Assembly (NCBI GenBank): GCA_028694545.1
Contig: JAQVKV010000081.1
Span: 1-7,758, forward strand
DNA from: Zavarzinia sp.
Lineage (GTDB): Bacteria; Pseudomonadota; Alphaproteobacteria; Zavarziniales; Zavarziniaceae
DNA length: 7,758 nt
Reading direction: 5' to 3'
The stretch's first letter is position 1; each line of letters starts with the position of its first letter. Of this stretch, positions 5,013-7,758 are shown piece by piece. A model generated the notes under the pieces. That model was not told the origin of the DNA, made no database searches, and saw nothing but the letters and a program-made list of their open reading frames with translations. The translations under genes were made by a program, and so were the position numbers.

Positions 5013-7235
5013 TTACGCCAGCTTCTCCATCACGCGGATGCCGCTCTTCGCGTTGGCGCGGCGCGCCATCTCGCGTTCGTGGTCGGAGGCGAAGTCGCGG
5101 TCCCAGGCGATGACCTTCGGCGTCATCATTGCGTGCCAGAGCGGCGGCACCATGGCGACCAGGATCGTGGTCAGATAGCCGCTGATCATCTGCGGCGCCT
5201 CGGGGAAGGGCTTCAGGTCCTGATACGGCACTTCGCCCTGGGCGTGGTGGTGGGAGTGCCGCGTCAGGTTGAACATGGACCTGGACGAGATGCGCTTCGT
5301 CGTGTTCCAGGAATGGCGCGGCTGCACCGGCGTCGCCGGATCGCGCACGATGCCGTAATGCTCCATGTAGTTCACGATCTCGAGCAGCGCCTTGCCCCAG
5401 AGCGCGCAGGCGATGAAGAAGCCCGCCGCCACCGGCCCGCCGATCGCCCATGCCAGGGCCACCAGCACAACGCTCATCAGATGGCCGCGCAGGAAGGCGT
5501 TGTGGATCGACCAGACGGAATGGCCCCGGCGCTTCAGGCGCCGCGCCTCGATATGCCAGGCGCTGAGATTGCCCTTCAGGGTCGAGGCCAGGACGTGATG
5601 ATAGACGTTGCGGCCGCGTGGCGCCGTTGCAGGATCATGGATGGTCGAGACATAGCGGTGATGGCCATAGACATGTTCGATCGCGAAGGACGTATCGAAG
5701 GAAAAGGCCAGCAGCCAGCGCCCGAAGAACATGGAGACCGGGTCCCATGTCCGATGGGTCAGTTCATGCGCCGTGATGGTGCCGACCATGCCGATCATCA
5801 GCCCCGTCAGCACGAAGGCCGAGACGTGATGGACGAAACCCGCCGCATCCCGCGCCGCGATCGCGTCGTAACCGGTGAGTGACCGAACGGCCGCCCCGAG
5901 GCCGAGGGGATCGCCCGGGCTGACGCTCCACACCGCCGCGAAGACGATGAAGCCGAGCAAGGGCAATGCGAGCCAGAGCTGCACGGTCAGCACGCCCGGA
6001 TATTTGAAATGCGGGGTCGAGGTATCCTCGCCCGAGATGCCGTCGCCGATCAGATAGAGGACGAGGACGGCGATCAGGCCGAAGCTGGTGTAGACGCCGC
6101 CGGCGAGGATCGCTGTCGCCGCCGCGAGACCGATGCCGTGGAACAGGAAGAACTTCAGGTAGTCGAAAAGCCCGGCCTCGACACGGCCGTCGGCCCGTGC
6201 CGCCTCACCCGCGCCGGCGAGATCGCCCCGGGTCAGGAAACGGTCGGCATGGATCTGGCGGGCGCCCACGCCACGCTCACGCAGCAGGGTTTCCGCCTTG
6301 TCGATCATCGCGGGCGGGCCGCACAGATAGACCGAGGCCGCCGTGTCCAGCCCCTCGACCAGATGATCGGTGACAAGGCCGCGCGCCCCGCTCCAGCCGT
6401 CACCTTCCGTGCCCGCCGAGAGCACGGGCACGAAGCGGAAGGGCGCCTTCCACGATGCGCGCAGGGCTTCGATCGCGTCGATCGCATAGAGGTCCTGCCG
6501 CGTACGCGCGCCGAAGTAGAGGGTGACCGGGCGGGCCCGATCCGCTTCGGACGCCCCGCGCAGCAGGGCGAGGATGGGCGCAAGGCCGCTGCCGCCGGCG
6601 ACGAGCAGCAGGGGCTCGGCCCCGGGGCGCAGCCAGAAATCGCCGCCCGGGCCCTCGAGCGTCAGCATCTCGCCACGCAGGTCGCGATCATTGACGAGGG
6701 AGGAGCAGGAGCCGCCCGGCACCTTGCGCACGAAGAATTCGACCGTGCCGTCACCCGAGGGCGGCGTCGCGAAGGAATAGGAGCGCGTCGCGTCCGGCAG
6801 GATGTCGAAGGTCACATCACCGAACTGGCCGGCGCGATAGGCGACGGGCGCGTCCAGCTTCACGGTCAGATGGGTGATGTCGGGGGTGAGGCGCGCCTGC
6901 GCCATCACCTCGCCCCGGCGCGACTGGCGCGGCACCGCCGCCGCCGCGTCGAGGGCGATGGTGACATTCCCTTTCGGCACCGACTGGCAGGCGAGGATAT
7001 AGCCCTGGTCCAGTTCCTCGTCCGAGAGGATATAGGTCTTCTCGGTCAGTTCCCTGACCTCGCCCTCGACCAGCTTGCACTTGCAGGTGGCGCAGCCGCC
7101 GACGCGGCAGCTGTAGGGGAAATCGATCCCCTCGCGCAGGGCCGCCTGCAGGATCGTCTCCTTCGGGCCGGCCGTGATCGCGCGCTCGTTCACCGTAATG
7201 CGTTGGGTTTCAGTGCCCCCGTTCTCCCGGTGCAT
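5013..7235 (-). CDS. alkB: Ferredoxin-reductase-AlkB/XylM fusion: self-sufficient membrane alkane hydroxylase
   Basis: Predicted NAD(P)H-dependent monooxygenase of the inner membrane that hydroxylates an alkane or alkyl group. Residues 10-98 are a plant-type [2Fe-2S] ferredoxin with C43, C48, C51 and C83. Residues 105-335 are an FNR-type reductase: FAD-binding RSYS (151-154), nucleotide-binding GGSGLAP (214-220) and CGPPAM (305-310). A Gly/Ala-rich linker (about 336-355) leads to the hydroxylase (356-740), with membrane segments near 362-398, 415-437, 468-488, 586-612 and 686-704. All nine iron-binding family histidines are present: HELTH (490, 494), HVYGHH (521, 525, 526), NYMEHYG (626) and RHSHHH (660, 663, 664). 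Classic AlkB (about 400 aa) uses separate rubredoxin and reductase; XylM uses XylA, which has the same Fd-FAD-NAD order as found here. No rubredoxin motif follows at the C-terminus. The ATG at 7235 has GGAGG 7 nt upstream. Substrate range is unknown. Confidence 0.9.
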   Translation of the reverse strand: MHRENGGTETQRITVNERAITAGPKETILQAALREGIDFPYSCRVGGCATCKCKLVEGEVRELTEKTYILSDEELDQGYILACQSVPKGNVTIALDAAAAVPRQSRRGEVMAQARLTPDITHLTVKLDAPVAYRAGQFGDVTFDILPDATRSYSFATPPSGDGTVEFFVRKVPGGSCSSLVNDRDLRGEMLTLEGPGGDFWLRPGAEPLLLVAGGSGLAPILALLRGASEADRARPVTLYFGARTRQDLYAIDAIEALRASWKAPFRFVPVLSAGTEGDGWSGARGLVTDHLVEGLDTAASVYLCGPPAMIDKAETLLRERGVGARQIHADRFLTRGDLAGAGEAARADGRVEAGLFDYLKFFLFHGIGLAAATAILAGGVYTSFGLIAVLVLYLIGDGISGEDTSTPHFKYPGVLTVQLWLALPLLGFIVFAAVWSVSPGDPLGLGAAVRSLTGYDAIAARDAAGFVHHVSAFVLTGLMIGMVGTITAHELTHRTWDPVSMFFGRWLLAFSFDTSFAIEHVYGHHRYVSTIHDPATAPRGRNVYHHVLASTLKGNLSAWHIEARRLKRRGHSVWSIHNAFLRGHLMSVVLVALAWAIGGPVAAGFFIACALWGKALLEIVNYMEHYGIVRDPATPVQPRHSWNTTKRISSRSMFNLTRHSHHHAQGEVPYQDLKPFPEAPQMISGYLTTILVAMVPPLWHAMMTPKVIAWDRDFASDHEREMARRANAKSGIRVMEKLA

Positions 7236-7240
7236 GATCT

Positions 7241-7247
7241 CTCCTCC
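7241..7247 (-). promoter_or_regulatory. Ribosome binding site of the hydroxylase fusion gene
   Basis: The minus strand reads GGAGGAG; the GGAGG core is 7 nt before the ATG at 7235. This is the strongest site in the window and fixes the fusion's start upstream of the ferredoxin domain. Confidence 0.75.
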
Positions 7248-7279
7248 ACATGAGATTGCTTATGCTTTCCGGAATACAT

Positions 7280-7297
7280 CCGCCGGCCCAGCGGCGG
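7280..7297. repeat. 6-bp GC-rich inverted repeat upstream of the hydroxylase fusion
   Basis: CCGCCG (7280-7285) and CGGCGG (7292-7297) are separated by 6 nt. It could be a leader hairpin of the hydroxylase transcript or part of a regulator site. A separate short palindrome TTCCGGAA is at 7267-7274. Either may be chance in GC-rich DNA. Confidence 0.25.
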
Positions 7298-7308
7298 GAG
7301 GGGCGGCC

Positions 7309-7339
7309 TTGACATTCAGGGGTCATTTATTGACAAAAT
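7309..7339 (+). promoter_or_regulatory. Candidate promoter of the AraC-type regulator gene
   Basis: A perfect TTGACA (7309-7314) is followed after 19 nt by CAAAAT (7334-7339, 4 of 6 matches to TATAAT). Transcription would start near 7346, giving a leader of about 25 nt to the ATG at 7371. The long spacer makes it a weak promoter, as is common for regulated ones. It is an eye-made call. Confidence 0.35.
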
Positions 7340-7343
7340 GACC
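7321..7343. promoter_or_regulatory. Candidate operator: perfect 8-bp inverted repeat
   Basis: GGTCATTT (7321-7328) and AAATGACC (7336-7343) are exact reverse complements around a 7-nt spacer, giving arm centres 15 bp apart, fit for a dimeric DNA-binding protein. It is AT-rich in otherwise GC-rich DNA, overlaps the candidate -10 box of the regulator gene and lies in the region shared with the divergent hydroxylase gene. The binding protein is unknown. Confidence 0.45.
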
Positions 7344-7370
7344 ACGACCCGATCCCGCAACCCGAGCGCC

Positions 7371-7758
7371 ATGTCCACAGAAACCCTGCCGCTGGCCGCC
7401 AATTACCTGCGCCAGATCGCCGAACAGATCGCCGCCTGCGGCATCGATCCGGCGCGCTGGCTGGCGTCGGCCGGGCTGACGCCGGCGGAATTCGCCGATC
7501 CGGCGCGGGAGGTTTCCCTGCCCCAGTTCGTCCGCCTGGTGCATGAAGGACTGGCGGCGACGGGCGAACCCGCCCTCGGCCTTCTGGTCGGGGAGCGGCT
7601 GGCGGCGACCACCCACGGCATGCTCGGCTATGCCGCCCTGAACAGCGAGACGCTGCGCCAGGCGCTGGACCTCGTGCAGCTTTACCTGCTGGTGCGCACC
7701 TCCCTCGTCGCCATCCGCCACGAGGAATGGGGCGACCGGATGCGCATGATCTTCGAGA
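7371..7758 (+). CDS. AraC-family transcriptional regulator, N-terminal part (cut by window end)
   Basis: The 129 visible codons (starting STETLPLAANYLRQIAEQ) match the N-terminal ligand-sensing domain of AraC regulators of the Arabinose_bd type (PF12625): an opening helix, VSLPQFVRLVHEGL, then the diagnostic GEPALGLLVGERL and THGMLGYAALNSETLRQALD stretches. The C-terminal helix-turn-helix domain expected at about residues 230-330 lies outside the window. The gene is divergent from the hydroxylase fusion and shares a 135-bp control region with it, so it probably controls that gene; the AraC/XylS members AlkR (Acinetobacter alkane genes) and XylS (TOL plasmid) are precedents for family and role. 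The ATG at 7371 is chosen because the in-frame ATG at 7338 falls inside the inverted repeat and candidate -10 box; neither has a good ribosome site, so the start is uncertain. Confidence 0.82.
   Translation, partial: MSTETLPLAANYLRQIAEQIAACGIDPARWLASAGLTPAEFADPAREVSLPQFVRLVHEGLAATGEPALGLLVGERLAATTHGMLGYAALNSETLRQALDLVQLYLLVRTSLVAIRHEEWGDRMRMIFE

Noticed and set aside
4825..5451. Minus-strand open frame (208 aa) overlapping the hydroxylase C-terminus and the repeats
   Set aside because: It is a frame-shifted shadow of the hydroxylase running into the palindromic repeats; the hydroxylase is intact in its own frame.
6009..7253. Plus-strand open frame (414 aa) opposite the reductase and ferredoxin part of the fusion
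   Set aside because: It has no recognisable domain and lies entirely opposite conserved motifs of the fusion gene.

Overview
This is a GC-rich window (roughly two thirds G+C by eye) of chromosome-like bacterial DNA. Dense coding, GC-rich third positions, the style of the proteins and a characteristic GC-rich palindromic repeat between convergent genes all suggest an alphaproteobacterium, perhaps of the Rhodospirillales or Rhizobiales kind. The genus cannot be fixed from the sequence. No RNA gene, CRISPR array, insertion sequence or phage gene was seen.

Layout. (1) 2-946, minus strand: the N-terminal half of prpE (propionyl-CoA synthetase), cut by the window edge. (2) 947-1142: a divergent intergenic region. 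(3) 1143-2438 and 2488-3114, plus strand: a likely two-gene unit of a CorC/CNNM-type membrane protein (DUF21, two CBS, CorC_HlyC) and a TerC-family membrane protein, both tied to divalent-cation handling. (4) 3231-4856, plus strand: a complete 541-aa fatty-acyl-CoA synthetase of the AMP-forming family. (5) 4857-5012: a convergent intergenic region holding two oppositely oriented copies of a GC-rich palindromic repeat, probably a bidirectional terminator. (6) 5013-7235, minus strand: a 740-aa fusion of a [2Fe-2S] ferredoxin, an FAD/NAD(P)H reductase and an AlkB/XylM-type integral-membrane di-iron hydroxylase. (7) 7236-7370: a divergent control region with a perfect 8-bp inverted repeat and two TTGACA boxes 21 bp apart. 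(8) 7371-7758, plus strand: the start of an AraC/XylS-type regulator, cut by the window edge.

The most notable item is the fusion protein. Its order of domains equals XylA (reductase) followed by XylM/AlkB (hydroxylase) on one chain, with all nine family histidines and all four ferredoxin cysteines present. It looks like a self-sufficient alkane or alkyl-chain hydroxylase that takes electrons from NAD(P)H without a separate rubredoxin. The divergent AraC-type regulator is a natural candidate to control it, as AlkR and XylS do in other hydrocarbon degraders. The neighbouring acyl-CoA synthetase could activate the fatty acid made after terminal oxidation, and prpE could activate propionate, but these links are inferred from position only. 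No alcohol or aldehyde dehydrogenase is present in the window.
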